Positions 35,501-45,737 are shown, counted from the stretch's first letter. The stretch is DNA of 64,000 nucleotides from an uncultured Saccharospirillaceae bacterium (GCA_947499545.1 CANMOZ010000001.1:124001-188000); one strand, 5' to 3'. The notes: generated from the letters alone by a model not told the origin. Made by a program: numbers and translations.

Positions 35501-37177
35501 TTAAGCTGCCTGATCCAGCGGGTAGTGCAACTGTACTCGACTGCCGTTTTCTAAATACTCTACTTTATTACATAAAGATTGCATTAATGGCAAGCCCCTA
35601 CCAAATGAATAGTTATCATCCATCACTTCATGACTAACAGTAGTATCAAAGCCAGTACCGGAGTCCTTCACAGTAATAATCAAACACCGTCTTTCAGCAT
35701 CCAGTGTTAATTGAATTTTAATAAAGCCTTCACAAAGATTTGCTAAGCCTTCAGCCCGCTTTTGGTAAAATTCTAAGAAGCCATCATCGGTTTTTTTATC
35801 AATACTGCTCAATCCTAAAACACCATGATCAACAGCATTTGCATATAATTCAGATAAAAGCAAACCTACAAATTCTTTATGATGGCGTAAACTTGGATGC
35901 TCTCCAATTAATTCCATTATATAGGGAACTGGCTCATAACGAGCGATCTCACTTCCTTCTAACATTACTTCAAACTTCCAAGGCATCACCATTTCTAATT
36001 GTTCTTCAGGGCTTGTATAGTGAGTGCCCGACTCAAATACAATTGAGCCTGCACTCAAAGCTAATAAAGTAACATCATCACTTTGAGTCAGACTGCCTCG
36101 AAACGCTTGCACGCCATAAATGATGTCATCAAAATGATCTTTCTTTCCTTTTTTAAGCAGTGACTCTAACCGCTCTTCACCAAAGAATTCGCCTAAAACA
36201 TTCTCTGTTTCTGGAATTCCATCTGTATAAAAATAAATAACTTGACCTGTTTTTACTTCGATCACTTCATAACGACTATCAAAGTCATCTTGCGACATAA
36301 CACCCAAAGGCATATGCATCGATTCTATACGTCTCTCAATTCCATTTTCTTCGGTAACGATATAACCGTCTAATAACCCACCTGACCAAACAGCCAGTCG
36401 ATCGCCTGTCCGATTGAGTTCTAACACTGCACAGGCACAAAACATATGATCGGGTAATAACTTCATCAAAAGTGCGTTGGCTTCGGATGCTATCTCACCG
36501 ACTGAAAACGCTTTTTTACACATAGCAAAAAACGTTTGCGATAATGGTAAAGAACCAATGGAAGCAGGTAAACCGTGCCCGGTAAAATCGCCAATGAGGA
36601 TATACACACTTCCTGTTGGACTTTCAGCACTTAATAAAACATCTCCATTAAAAGATGAAGCTGGTGAGATATGGCTTCTAATATTTTTACATTCCCTTAG
36701 ACTGCTTTTCATTGCTTGATTAAACACCAACTCAGCCATTTCTTGCTCTTTAAGCATGTGATTATGCAAATAAACCAATTCTTTATGCTGGTCTGTCAGC
36801 TGTTCTGTCATGGACTGAATACGTTTATGGGCTTTTATTTTCGATTTCAGAACTGTTTCACTAAAAGGTTTTGATAAAAAATCATCCCCCCCTGCATCTA
36901 AACAACGCTTTAAGTCTTCTTCATTATCTAAGGCGGTTAAAAATATAATAGGGACGTATTGACCATCAAGCTGCGACTTAATGGTTCTTGTTGCCTCAAT
37001 CCCATCAAGAATCGGCATCACAACGTCCATTAGGATTAAATTTGGATTTTCGGATCTAAATTGCTCAATTGCTTGCTGGCCATTTTCTGCCTCTATGACG
37101 TCATGACCATCTTCCATCAACAACCAAGCGAGCATCGCACGGTTGGCTTCCAAATCATCCACTATGAGTATTTTCAT
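35501..37177 (-). CDS. Response regulator with PP2C phosphatase and HATPase domains (HsbR-like)
   Basis: 558 aa. REC domain 1-120 with phosphoacceptor Asp51 (NLILMDVVMP), Thr81 and Lys103. A short coiled linker follows, then a SpoIIE/RsbU-type PP2C phosphatase (about 165-375, GDFTGHGLPASIGSLPLSQTFF). A C-terminal anti-sigma-type HATPase (about 410-555) has ELYANAVDHGVLGL and VKDSGTGF. This is the layout of Pseudomonas HsbR, which dephosphorylates or phosphorylates the STAS partner HsbA to release FlgM or a cyclase. The STAS gene lies 99 bp upstream. It probably links a phosphorelay to motility or surface growth. Confidence 0.88.
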   Translation of the reverse strand: MKILIVDDLEANRAMLAWLLMEDGHDVIEAENGQQAIEQFRSENPNLILMDVVMPILDGIEATRTIKSQLDGQYVPIIFLTALDNEEDLKRCLDAGGDDFLSKPFSETVLKSKIKAHKRIQSMTEQLTDQHKELVYLHNHMLKEQEMAELVFNQAMKSSLRECKNIRSHISPASSFNGDVLLSAESPTGSVYILIGDFTGHGLPASIGSLPLSQTFFAMCKKAFSVGEIASEANALLMKLLPDHMFCACAVLELNRTGDRLAVWSGGLLDGYIVTEENGIERRIESMHMPLGVMSQDDFDSRYEVIEVKTGQVIYFYTDGIPETENVLGEFFGEERLESLLKKGKKDHFDDIIYGVQAFRGSLTQSDDVTLLALSAGSIVFESGTHYTSPEEQLEMVMPWKFEVMLEGSEIARYEPVPYIMELIGEHPSLRHHKEFVGLLLSELYANAVDHGVLGLSSIDKKTDDGFLEFYQKRAEGLANLCEGFIKIQLTLDAERRCLIITVKDSGTGFDTTVSHEVMDDNYSFGRGLPLMQSLCNKVEYLENGSRVQLHYPLDQAA

Positions 37178-37276
37178 GGTTACCTACTACTGCTCTAGGG
37201 CCATTTATCTTACTTCATTGCATTCACTATCATTCACCACCGCATCGAAGGGAGCTGATCTGGTCGGGGCTTCAGA

Positions 37277-37579
37277 TCAGTCCAACTTAAACATCCGATC
37301 AAAGTGCGCAATGGTGAATATTTTCTTTAAATTTGGCTGGCAATTGGCTATGCGAATTGCGCCATTGTCAGCTTCCAGAAATTTTTTCATATTCAACATC
37401 ATGCCTAGCGCCGAGCTATCGATATAACCCACTTCAGAGAGATCAACAACGTATTGACTTCCTCTATTTCCCTCATCCATGTAGCTGTCTCGAAAGGCCT
37501 GAACAAGGTTAAAATCAAATCGTCCTTGTATTTTGATTGTCACCGTTTCATCGTCTTTGTTTACTCTTACACTGGACAT
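37277..37579 (-). CDS. STAS anti-anti-sigma factor (HsbA-like)
   Basis: 100 aa, a single STAS domain. The phosphorylation loop reads VGYIDSSALGMMLNMKKFL, with Ser55/Ser56 as the target of the HATPase kinase and PP2C phosphatase. It is the expected switching partner of the HsbR-like protein encoded just downstream. The start is an ATG after AGGAGGGGC-like bases (upstream plus-strand CCCCTCCT). It follows the chemoreceptor-like gene by 19 bp, so the three genes form an operon. Confidence 0.88.
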   Translation of the reverse strand: MSSVRVNKDDETVTIKIQGRFDFNLVQAFRDSYMDEGNRGSQYVVDLSEVGYIDSSALGMMLNMKKFLEADNGAIRIANCQPNLKKIFTIAHFDRMFKLD

Positions 37580-37598
37580 CTGCCCCTCCTTTCAAATC

Positions 37599-38786
37599 CT
37601 AAAAGAGATCAACTTCCTGGTCATCCGACTCGTCAGATTGCTGCTTAGCAGCGGTAATGCGTGATTTCAGATCCTCTACCGGCCATTGAGGGATTGGCGT
37701 CTGACGTTCAAGTAATTGTCGTACTTCCATCAACACATCATTGACGACAGACACTTGTTTATCCATTTGCTCAAGTCGCTGACCGACAAGATCACCAAAC
37801 TGTAGTGCTTGAACGGCAAGGGATACATCCTGAGCAATATTTTGACTCACATCTTTAAGGCCAAGGATGCGTTCATTGACGTAAATATTAACCGCTTCCA
37901 GTTCTGCCAGCATATCATCGACGTGACCCCTAGCATTTAACGCCATATTCATATCCAGTGAAGCAACTTGTCCGACGGTATTTTTCACATTATCAACCGA
38001 CGATTTGGCATCCCCTGCACGCGACAGAATCTGATCATTTAGATTATTTGAGTTTTGGGATAAGGAACGGACTTCATCAGCTACCACGGCAAAGCCTCGC
38101 CCATGCTCGCCTGCCCGCGCAGCCTCAATGGCAGCATTAAGCGCCAATAAATTGGTTTGATCGGCAATCCCTCTTAGATTGCCTAGGAATTGAAACATTT
38201 CGTCGAAGTGCGCCGTCATATCATTCATCGTATGAACGGCTTCAACACTTTTATCGCTAACACTGACCAATATATCAACGTAATTTTGAAGGATGGCATC
38301 CAGTTCTTTCGCAAACTGATCAAGCGTCATCACCTTGGCATTTTCTTCACCGCCAGTGTCCATTTCTGGAGGTGGACGCTTCCCTTTTATTCGATCCGCG
38401 ATGGAAATAATCATATCTTTCTGCTGATCAGAGTGTCTGTTAAGATTCTGAAAGCACTCGGTTAAACGCGTTACGTTGGTGGTGGTCGACTCTCGCAATT
38501 CCAGCAAAGTTTCATGAATGGGCGCCAAGATATCGGCTTCAAGCGGTTGAATAATGGTGTTCAGAGTCTCTGCCGCCGTAGCCGTATCCACACTATCGAT
38601 TGTAGCGTCACCCTCACCTTCTTCTGGATCAGATTGTTTACGTAACAATAACGGGAAGATACAGCAAAGCCCAACCAACACTACGAGTGCAGGCAGAATG
38701 CTCCCAGCCACACCGATATAACCCGCCCCTACGAAGGCGAGCAACCAACCCAGTCTTGCTACCCCACGGCGTCCACGCAATTTCAA
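37599..38786 (-). CDS. Methyl-accepting chemotaxis-like protein with cytoplasmic sensor part
   Basis: 395 aa. Two close N-terminal hydrophobic segments (about 10-50) anchor it with almost no periplasmic part; a linker and coiled coil follow. The signalling tip contains [38 protein letters not shown], the MCP hallmark. The C-terminus has the motif [14 protein letters not shown] and ends QEVDLF. It is the first gene of the operon with the STAS and HsbR-like proteins, as in Pseudomonas PA3349-3346-like loci, and probably feeds signals into that switch. Confidence 0.85.
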   Translation of the reverse strand: MKLRGRRGVARLGWLLAFVGAGYIGVAGSILPALVVLVGLCCIFPLLLRKQSDPEEGEGDATIDSVDTATAAETLNTIIQPLEADILAPIHETLLELRESTTTNVTRLTECFQNLNRHSDQQKDMIISIADRIKGKRPPPEMDTGGEENAKVMTLDQFAKELDAILQNYVDILVSVSDKSVEAVHTMNDMTAHFDEMFQFLGNLRGIADQTNLLALNAAIEAARAGEHGRGFAVVADEVRSLSQNSNNLNDQILSRAGDAKSSVDNVKNTVGQVASLDMNMALNARGHVDDMLAELEAVNIYVNERILGLKDVSQNIAQDVSLAVQALQFGDLVGQRLEQMDKQVSVVNDVLMEVRQLLERQTPIPQWPVEDLKSRITAAKQQSDESDDQEVDLF

Positions 38787-38983
38787 GGGTCTTCCTTAAA
38801 CGGATTCCGACATACCTCCATTGAGTGTAGACCTCCTCACTTCATTCAGTACTTTCTCAATTCATCAATCGATTTCCGGCTTCATTCGCCCATGTCGAAA
38901 GCGAAAGCCGATACTGATGATATTCATACTGATGACGCCTTAGGACTTTGATAAACTCACGACTTTCTCCAGCTAAGGTTTAG

Positions 38984-40075
38984 ATGGACATGACTACGGC
39001 AAAAGCTAATGTGCTGGTTCTCTATACAGGTGGAACCATTGGAATGTGCCCTAGTGAGCAGGGGTACCAACCGGTTCCTGGTTACTTAGGCCAGCGAATA
39101 GCGGGCAGCCCCCAATTTGTCGGTCATGACCTTCCCACATTTGATCTCATTGAGTGCTCTCCTCTGCTGGACAGTGCCAATATGCAACACTCAGATTGGA
39201 ATGCCATGACAGAGACACTGGCTGAGCACTATGAGCATTACGATGGCTTCGTCATTTTGCATGGTACAGACACCATGGCTTTTTCAGCCAGCGCGCTGTC
39301 GTTCATGCTAGAAGGCCTCAATAAGGCGGTCATTTTCACTGGCTCTCAAATTCCACTTGCAGAAAACCGCAGCGATGCTCAAGAAAACCTTCTTGCAACC
39401 CTTATGTTATTAAATCGTTACCATGATCGGTTAAAGGGTGTTTTTCTGTATTTCAATCATGAACTCATGCTTGGAAATCGTTGCACTAAAATCAGTGCAG
39501 ACTCCTACCAAGCCTTTAGCTCTCCTAATTTTCCTCCCATCGCCAAGGTGGGCATACATATGAATGTACACTGGGAATTGATTGAACAACTGGATCGACA
39601 CAGTGGTTCCGATTTGAAACCACAATACATTCAGGATTCTCGGGTGGGTGTGCTTAAACTCTTTCCTGGTTTTGATGCCCAGTGGATAGCTCCTCTACTT
39701 AACGAGGAGTTAGATGGTCTTATTCTGGAATGCTACGGAGCAGGAAATGCGCCCGGGCAAAATACCGCATTGATTAATGCATTATCGCAGGCAGCTACAG
39801 CCGGCATCATCATCGTGGCCGTTACCCAACCGCTCTATGGAACGGCAGATCTATCGCTCTATGCGACAGGGCAAGCTCTTGAGAAAGCGGGTGTGATCAG
39901 TGGTTACGATATGACAACGGAAGCCGCATTTACCAAACTGAAGTATGTACTTTCCAAAGAACAAGACGCCGAAGCCATCAGAAATCAGATGTCAACGCCC
40001 ATACGCACAGAACTCACAGTCCCTGGTTCTGTTCGCCCAGACATCGTCAAGCAAGCGCAATCAGCTCTAGACTGA
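38984..40075 (+). CDS. ansA: Type I L-asparaginase
   Basis: 363 aa, cytoplasmic asparaginase without a signal peptide. Catalytic Thr region TGGTIGM at 15-21; second signature HGTDTMAFSASALSFML near 93-109. Further family features: FTGSQIPLAENRSDAQENLLATL, LFPGFDAQWI and ECYGAGNAP. Hydrolyses asparagine to aspartate and ammonia. TAAGG upstream of the ATG. It is convergent with the PstS-OmpA gene, four bases between stops. Confidence 0.92.
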   Translation: MDMTTAKANVLVLYTGGTIGMCPSEQGYQPVPGYLGQRIAGSPQFVGHDLPTFDLIECSPLLDSANMQHSDWNAMTETLAEHYEHYDGFVILHGTDTMAFSASALSFMLEGLNKAVIFTGSQIPLAENRSDAQENLLATLMLLNRYHDRLKGVFLYFNHELMLGNRCTKISADSYQAFSSPNFPPIAKVGIHMNVHWELIEQLDRHSGSDLKPQYIQDSRVGVLKLFPGFDAQWIAPLLNEELDGLILECYGAGNAPGQNTALINALSQAATAGIIIVAVTQPLYGTADLSLYATGQALEKAGVISGYDMTTEAAFTKLKYVLSKEQDAEAIRNQMSTPIRTELTVPGSVRPDIVKQAQSALD

Positions 40076-40079
40076 GCAG

Positions 40080-41468
40080 CTATTTAATCCAAACTTCTAC
40101 GCGCTGATTTTTGGCTTCGCCTTGTTTTGTTTTTGGGTCCGCTATAAAAAACTTAGCGCCCAAACTTTCAACATCTGCACTGACGCCTAAACCTCTTAGG
40201 CGTCTTTTCACGTTGACAGCACGTAACTTGGATATAATTTTGGAGCGCGCATCGTTTCCTTGATCATTATCAAACCCAACCAGCAATATCCGTTTACCCT
40301 TAGCACTCGTCGACATATAGTGCGCTAACCGCTCAACATCCAGTTCGGCCTTGCCGTCCATATCAGCAGTATTGGATTTAAAACGAAAATTCAAGCTTAA
40401 TCGAGTGTGTGTTTCGATCAAAACACGGTATTCTGGGGGTAAATTACTCTTTTCAATCTCGACTGGTCGAATCTTTTGACTGACAAACCCCATTCTATCA
40501 ACCACTTCTTGCCCAGGGTTACTGAGCACATAATCAATAAACTCAGCCGTCAAATTGGGTTTAACCGAAGGTGTGTATAAATACAACCGTCTTGCTAAAG
40601 GATAATCTTCCGTAGCAATGGTAAGGACCGATGGCATAAGTGCTTGATCGCCAGCATTATGTAAAGCAATGGGTTTTGTATCATTGATTGTGGCAACACC
40701 AACAAATCCCAAAGCATTTGCAGACTGCTCAACCATCTGAGCGACTTGACTGTTGCTTTCAAAACGTTGAGCTGTTGGCACTAATTCATACTGTTTTCTA
40801 AAGACCATTGAATTAAAGGTATCCCAGGTACCTGATGCGGCATCACGTGCGTAAGGTACGACTCGACCTGACCGTCCTCCCACTGCGTTCCAACTTGTAA
40901 TCTTACCGCTAAACAGTTCCGCTACCTGATTGATGGTTAATTCTTTGACAGGGTTGCTCTCATTGACCACGATCGCTATACCATCTATCGCCACCACATG
41001 TTCAGATTCCTTTGAAGTCATATTTCCGATCCTTTCTAAGGAACTCGCTTCACCTTGTTTAATTCTTCGTGAAGCAGCACCCATTTGTGCCCGACCGTCT
41101 TTTAAACCAACGAATGCAGTACCTGAACCATGGGCTTCTATTTTTACTCTGATTTCTTTTCCATTATGCGCACCCAAAATGAGCTTCTCGTTTTCTCCAA
41201 CGGGGCGGGTTCTTAAATTTTTAATTCCTTTCGCTTTCATATAATCCAACACAAGCTCGGGCAATAGTTTGGCACCTAAAGTGTTAGAACCATGAATTTG
41301 GAAGAGCTCCGGATCGGATAAGATTTCTTGGTCGATGGGCTTTACTTTTCCATCAAGCCATGAAGCTTGTACAGATATAAGAGGGTTGATAATAATCATA
41401 ATAAGAAGCAAGTGAGATAACGAAACGAAGGGATCAAGCGTCCATCTTGAAGCAAACCGTATGAACAT
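40080..41468 (-). CDS. PstS-like phosphate-binding protein fused to an OmpA domain
   Basis: 462 aa from the ATG at 41468 with GGAG seven bases upstream; the frame runs further, but the family start is here. Signal peptide at about 1-35, then a PstS-type solute-binding domain (IHGSNTLGAKLLPELV, AHGSGTAFVGLKDGRAQMGAASRRI, GIAIVVNESNPVKELTINQVAELFSGKI, WNAVGG, ASGTWDTF). A C-terminal OmpA-like peptidoglycan-binding domain (about 345-462, LVGFDNDQGNDARS) ends NQRVEVWIK. The fusion would hold the binding domain at the wall; no pst transporter gene adjoins. No good Pho box was found. Confidence 0.88.
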   Translation of the reverse strand: MFIRFASRWTLDPFVSLSHLLLIMIIINPLISVQASWLDGKVKPIDQEILSDPELFQIHGSNTLGAKLLPELVLDYMKAKGIKNLRTRPVGENEKLILGAHNGKEIRVKIEAHGSGTAFVGLKDGRAQMGAASRRIKQGEASSLERIGNMTSKESEHVVAIDGIAIVVNESNPVKELTINQVAELFSGKITSWNAVGGRSGRVVPYARDAASGTWDTFNSMVFRKQYELVPTAQRFESNSQVAQMVEQSANALGFVGVATINDTKPIALHNAGDQALMPSVLTIATEDYPLARRLYLYTPSVKPNLTAEFIDYVLSNPGQEVVDRMGFVSQKIRPVEIEKSNLPPEYRVLIETHTRLSLNFRFKSNTADMDGKAELDVERLAHYMSTSAKGKRILLVGFDNDQGNDARSKIISKLRAVNVKRRLRGLGVSADVESLGAKFFIADPKTKQGEAKNQRVEVWIK

Positions 41469-41679
41469 ATGTTTCTCCCAATCCGGGGGGCAGTTATGTA
41501 CTGCCATGGGTACCAAGGCAAACCAAGTTGTCGTTTGCGTATTTCGCAATCCTCTTAATCAACTAAGCACAAATGGCCCAATTAATCACTTTCATCAAGT
41601 TTAAATATAAAAGCCATTACTCATAGGTTTCTAAGAGAAAACAATAAAATGAGGCACTTAGCTAAAATCACACCTTTTT

Positions 41680-41699
41680 GTTTGTGACCGATCACAAAC
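41680..41699. promoter_or_regulatory. Perfect palindrome upstream of the PstS-OmpA gene
   Basis: GTTTGTGA-CCGA-TCACAAAC, an 8-bp perfect inverted repeat with a 4-bp spacer, 212 bp upstream of the start. The half-site TGTGA/TCACA recalls CRP, but CRP needs a 6-bp spacer, so another dimeric regulator or a hairpin is more likely. The surrounding 381-bp gap (41469-41849) has no gene. Confidence 0.45.
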
Positions 41700-41849
41700 T
41701 AAGAGCCTCTAGGTAATGCTGATTTTTATGATCCTAGGCGTCATTTAAGATTTACTTAAACCAAAATGGAAACGAACAGATATTTAGGCAATCGCTCTAC
41801 ATTTAAAATGATTGTGACAACGCTGGAGAGTTTCGTTAAAGAATCGATA

Positions 41850-44800
41850 TCACTTCACCTCTTCCCACCAAATGATATTATCATGCCCTCGAAAAACTCC
41901 AAAGGTCGCTCTTCCACTTGGATTATCCATTGTTCCATCTTGATCTTCATCAATTTTCAGGTACGAAAGAGAGACTGCATCCAAATCTATAAAAGGAACA
42001 ACAGCACCACTATTATCATTCCCAGGTGCACTCAGAGTAATCGTTTCTTCACCAGAGTTAAAAAGTGCTGTGCCGTTTATTATGGATGTTTCCCCTTGTT
42101 GCAAGGCACCAAAGTAGGTTGCATCAACCAAATTCAACCCCGAATTGGAAAATGTTAGGCAACTGTCTTCTTTGATTTTCTCATACTCACTTCCATTCCA
42201 GTATTGAGATTCAATTGGCATTGGCAGATGCATATCTGCTGGTCCATGTGTATTCTTCACTAAAATTTTCCCATAGATCAAACGATTCACCAGACCACTG
42301 TCAACATTCATAGACAGCGACCTACAACTGCTGATCGAAGTCTCCTGAAAACAAACTCCATCACTATCTGTAAGAAAACTTTCTGAAAAGCCAAAATTAA
42401 TGTTGGGTATGAATGGATCGTGAGGCAGAACTGGCTTAGTGTACTGAAAAGCTGGAGCAATCGTGAAGATTGTATCCATCGTATATTGCTCAGAAGAAGA
42501 TGTTGGATCTTCAAATCGGGTACTGATCAAAGGGGCAACAATCAAAGTGCTCGCATCACTAGCGCTAACATGATTAATAATGTGTGATAAGCTTTGATCA
42601 CTCCACCGGAAGTAATTTTCTTTATAATTTAAAAGTTTCTTATTTGTATGACTGTAGGCAGTGATGGCTATACTGGCCATTGTATCAAGATCTATCAAAG
42701 CACCGCTATAATGATAATCCACTCCGCCACAATATGCGGCTAGCTCAGGCACATTAACAACACTGAATTGCAAGTGATTTGGAGTAAAACGCAGCCATTT
42801 TTCCTTCGTTGTATACGTCAAATCATCTGAAGAAAGCAAATAGTTTTCAAGATCAAATCTAAGTTGAATTTCTCCGACTTCTGAATAGGTAAATTCGTAA
42901 CGTATTTGTCCACTGCTTCTTTCTGTGCTCAAAGAGCTCAGGTTTCCTTGGGCAGCACCCAATGAATCAGGCCAAGTGTACTGTATTTGAGGCGTAGGAA
43001 TTTGAGGAAACCATTCCAATCCAAAAGATGCTGCTTTCAGGTTATTCGTAAGATCGGCACCAGAATCGGCCACTCCATTTAAATCCAAATCATCCTCAGG
43101 AGACCAAATAACACCTTCAATAAAAGCAAAATAGGGCTTATCTGCGATCTGAACAGAATCAGGTTTAGTACCCTCTCTCAATCCAAATGGCCTGATGATC
43201 AGATTACTGCTTGATCCAGCAATAACTTTAGGATTTCCATTCGCATCGTTGATACAGCTTCCACTAGCATCTTCTGCTTTTAATATAAAGCGCCCAACAT
43301 CTGTCGTTGTTAGGTTCACAGATGCAATGCCATTCACAAAACTGACGGGTATCGAAATAGGTAATAGATTGAGAGGGACAGAATTAAGCTGTAGCGCTGA
43401 AGGTAAAGGTGGGCCCATGAAAGTATCATGCTGCACTTCAAAAGTAAGATTATGTGTGCTAGTGCAAGGAACCGTTGTACAAACACCCCCATCTTGAGCA
43501 AGGTATTTAAGGTTTATCTCATGATTCATGCCAGCAACAAAACTGCTTTGCTCTTCTAGGTATTTGGGTTGAATGTCAATTTGATTGCTTGAAAATATAA
43601 TAATATCACTGTCGTCATTTAATGCTGTAGATGAAGAGGCACTTATAATAAGGTCATCGGCAAAAGGATTTTCTAAAAGCAGCGAAATACTGCCTTGGTC
43701 ACTCGATACAAAGCTATATTCAGCTTGACCATCCCCTTGCACTGGATCACTCAGCGTTCCGTCTGCATCGGCTACTTGCCAAGAGCCTCGATTGGTAGAA
43801 GTTGATAAACCAATCTCGCCTACAAAATCTGTAGCAAGGCTGCTGCATAAAATGTCTCTGCAAATATTAACGACCACTTCATGAGGTGTACAGGTACCCG
43901 CATTTGTACTCGTATTGAGATGAATTGAGTTTATCGAAGAAGAAGTGGTTAATGAAAAGACTTGCCCCTGCTTAGGTTGCACTTCTATTACCCATTGACC
44001 ATTTCCCCGACTGTCCATCAAAATCGGCGTTTCATCTTCTAATGATCCATCAAGGTCTAAATCTTGAACCCAATAGTACAGGCTACCTGTTTCAGGGGCG
44101 ATAACATTGAAATTAGGATCATCGACTTGCACTTGTAAAAAAATGGTATTTTCTGTTCGATTAGTTTGGAATTGCCACCGACGATTAAACACCTTATATC
44201 CTGCAGGTGCATCCGTAGCTACCCATTGATTACTGCCATTATTATTTGAAATGGATACAAATTCATTGTGGTTAAGTGAGATGCGAGAGAGAGAGGTGTT
44301 TGGCGATAAGAAATCATCTGTTGTTGATAACGTTATAATGCCATCATGATTGACTGAACGGCTCACTCGTTGATCCAGAGAGCTTGTTGAATCCTTTGCA
44401 ATCACAGCAATATCTTCCCCAAACCCACTACCCAAGGTTGCATCCCAACTCTTTAATGCTGTTGAAGTAAACCAATAATCATTACTGGGTGTCTGTAATA
44501 GAGTAATGCCATACTTCATGGCAAGATAGGACAGAACTTCCTTTTCTTGTTGAAGATCAAGCTTTGGAGAATACCAAATAATTTCCGCAACCTTTCCTTT
44601 CCATCTTTCGCAACATCCACTGGCACCCACGTACAGCCCTTTCCCAATTCCCCATTCTTGATAAATATCGACATCAGTGTTTTCCTGTGCCCCGTCAACC
44701 AAAACTTTTAGATTGTTTCTGACATGGACACTGCTATTAGAGCTTGTGACTCCAAATATCTGGGGTTGAATATTATTGCCTCCAGGATTACCGTTATAAA

Positions 44801-45737
44801 GCGATAAATTACTGTAGTAGACAACGGCAGGGGCAGATCCATCCATCCAAAATCGTAAACCGCTAGGTGAATCCGCTAGCGTTAAAATATCGAATGCAGG
44901 ATCATTCCCATTATCACCAAAACCAGCAGGTGCTCGTAACCTAAGTAAATTGGTGTCTTCATCTTGAATAATCGCGTAAATGCTGAATCCACTTTCATTG
45001 CTATGCAAATCTCCAGCGTAATCACCATGACCGTAGTAATATCGTAAAAGTTGTGACCCTCTAAACTCTAGAGAGGGGTTAAAATTGATGAGCTTTTCTG
45101 GAGTTTGGCTATAAAAATACGGTTGTTCTGACGCAACAATTGCCTGCACATAATCAAAAGGGCCTGCTGCTTGATTATGCCATTGGATAACACGAGCATC
45201 ATCCCCAACCAGTATATTGTCATCTGCTTTTAACCAAGCGACTCTTACTGGAGGGGTGTAATTAGGCAAAGACTGTTTGTAAAAAGTGGCATTATTATAG
45301 ATGGTCGCTGTCGAACCCACCGCTAAAAAAAGTTCGTTATTAACGTTATGTCTTATATGATAATTGGCGTAATTGAGTGACTCATAGGAAACACCCGCAG
45401 GATCAGCCAAACCTGGTTTCTCACAGAAAGTTGCATCCTGTTTATATAGGTTAGTATCTGAAAAAATATGTAACCAAAGACGTAACCCTGAATGTCGTAA
45501 ATAATATCCCGGTTGATTAACCGACTCAAACGACAGACAGCTGGAATTGGCTAACCCTGAAACAATATTAAAAGCAGAAAAGGCAGCTTCTTCTGCTGTA
45601 CTGATAGGATTAATGACACCAACATTACCCGAGTGCCTAATGTAGTGGCCGGGTTGATCGTATGATTCTAGGTAAATCGTCTCAGCCGCGACCACTTTAA
45701 TCAGAATCAATACGAGTACACTGGAAAACTGCTTCAT
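41850..45737 (-). CDS. Giant MshQ-like surface protein with AbfB repeats
   Basis: 1295 aa from the ATG at 45737 (first ATG at 45749 also possible). Signal peptide (about 1-18). Three AbfB/CBM42-like repeats (about 20-160) contain YLESYDQPGHYIRHSG, FESVNQPGYYLRHSG and YESLNYANYHIRHN. A LamG-like and DUF8202-type part (about 170-600) follows, then a DUF6701/MshQ region to the end, with LRFTPNHLQFSVVNVPELAAYC. Three Asp-rich loops (DLDLDGSLEDE, DDLDLNGVADSG, DEDQDGTMDNP) look like calcium sites. It is probably a secreted or surface adhesin binding polysaccharide. No other MSHA pilus gene adjoins, so it is orphaned. Confidence 0.8.
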   Translation of the reverse strand: MKQFSSVLVLILIKVVAAETIYLESYDQPGHYIRHSGNVGVINPISTAEEAAFSAFNIVSGLANSSCLSFESVNQPGYYLRHSGLRLWLHIFSDTNLYKQDATFCEKPGLADPAGVSYESLNYANYHIRHNVNNELFLAVGSTATIYNNATFYKQSLPNYTPPVRVAWLKADDNILVGDDARVIQWHNQAAGPFDYVQAIVASEQPYFYSQTPEKLINFNPSLEFRGSQLLRYYYGHGDYAGDLHSNESGFSIYAIIQDEDTNLLRLRAPAGFGDNGNDPAFDILTLADSPSGLRFWMDGSAPAVVYYSNLSLYNGNPGGNNIQPQIFGVTSSNSSVHVRNNLKVLVDGAQENTDVDIYQEWGIGKGLYVGASGCCERWKGKVAEIIWYSPKLDLQQEKEVLSYLAMKYGITLLQTPSNDYWFTSTALKSWDATLGSGFGEDIAVIAKDSTSSLDQRVSRSVNHDGIITLSTTDDFLSPNTSLSRISLNHNEFVSISNNNGSNQWVATDAPAGYKVFNRRWQFQTNRTENTIFLQVQVDDPNFNVIAPETGSLYYWVQDLDLDGSLEDETPILMDSRGNGQWVIEVQPKQGQVFSLTTSSSINSIHLNTSTNAGTCTPHEVVVNICRDILCSSLATDFVGEIGLSTSTNRGSWQVADADGTLSDPVQGDGQAEYSFVSSDQGSISLLLENPFADDLIISASSSTALNDDSDIIIFSSNQIDIQPKYLEEQSSFVAGMNHEINLKYLAQDGGVCTTVPCTSTHNLTFEVQHDTFMGPPLPSALQLNSVPLNLLPISIPVSFVNGIASVNLTTTDVGRFILKAEDASGSCINDANGNPKVIAGSSSNLIIRPFGLREGTKPDSVQIADKPYFAFIEGVIWSPEDDLDLNGVADSGADLTNNLKAASFGLEWFPQIPTPQIQYTWPDSLGAAQGNLSSLSTERSSGQIRYEFTYSEVGEIQLRFDLENYLLSSDDLTYTTKEKWLRFTPNHLQFSVVNVPELAAYCGGVDYHYSGALIDLDTMASIAITAYSHTNKKLLNYKENYFRWSDQSLSHIINHVSASDASTLIVAPLISTRFEDPTSSSEQYTMDTIFTIAPAFQYTKPVLPHDPFIPNINFGFSESFLTDSDGVCFQETSISSCRSLSMNVDSGLVNRLIYGKILVKNTHGPADMHLPMPIESQYWNGSEYEKIKEDSCLTFSNSGLNLVDATYFGALQQGETSIINGTALFNSGEETITLSAPGNDNSGAVVPFIDLDAVSLSYLKIDEDQDGTMDNPSGRATFGVFRGHDNIIWWEEVK

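Noticed and set aside
38751-38786. A possible beta-clamp binding motif at the C-terminus of the chemoreceptor-like protein (ends VDLF)
   Set aside because: The consensus needs a Gln and Leu at specific places that do not match, and a C-terminal LF tail is common in this receptor type.
41680-41699. CRP site
   Set aside because: The half-sites are right but the spacer is four bases, not six; it is kept only as an unexplained palindrome.
41766-42158. Plus-strand open frame opposite the end of the MshQ-like gene
   Set aside because: Antisense to a long supported gene with no Shine-Dalgarno.
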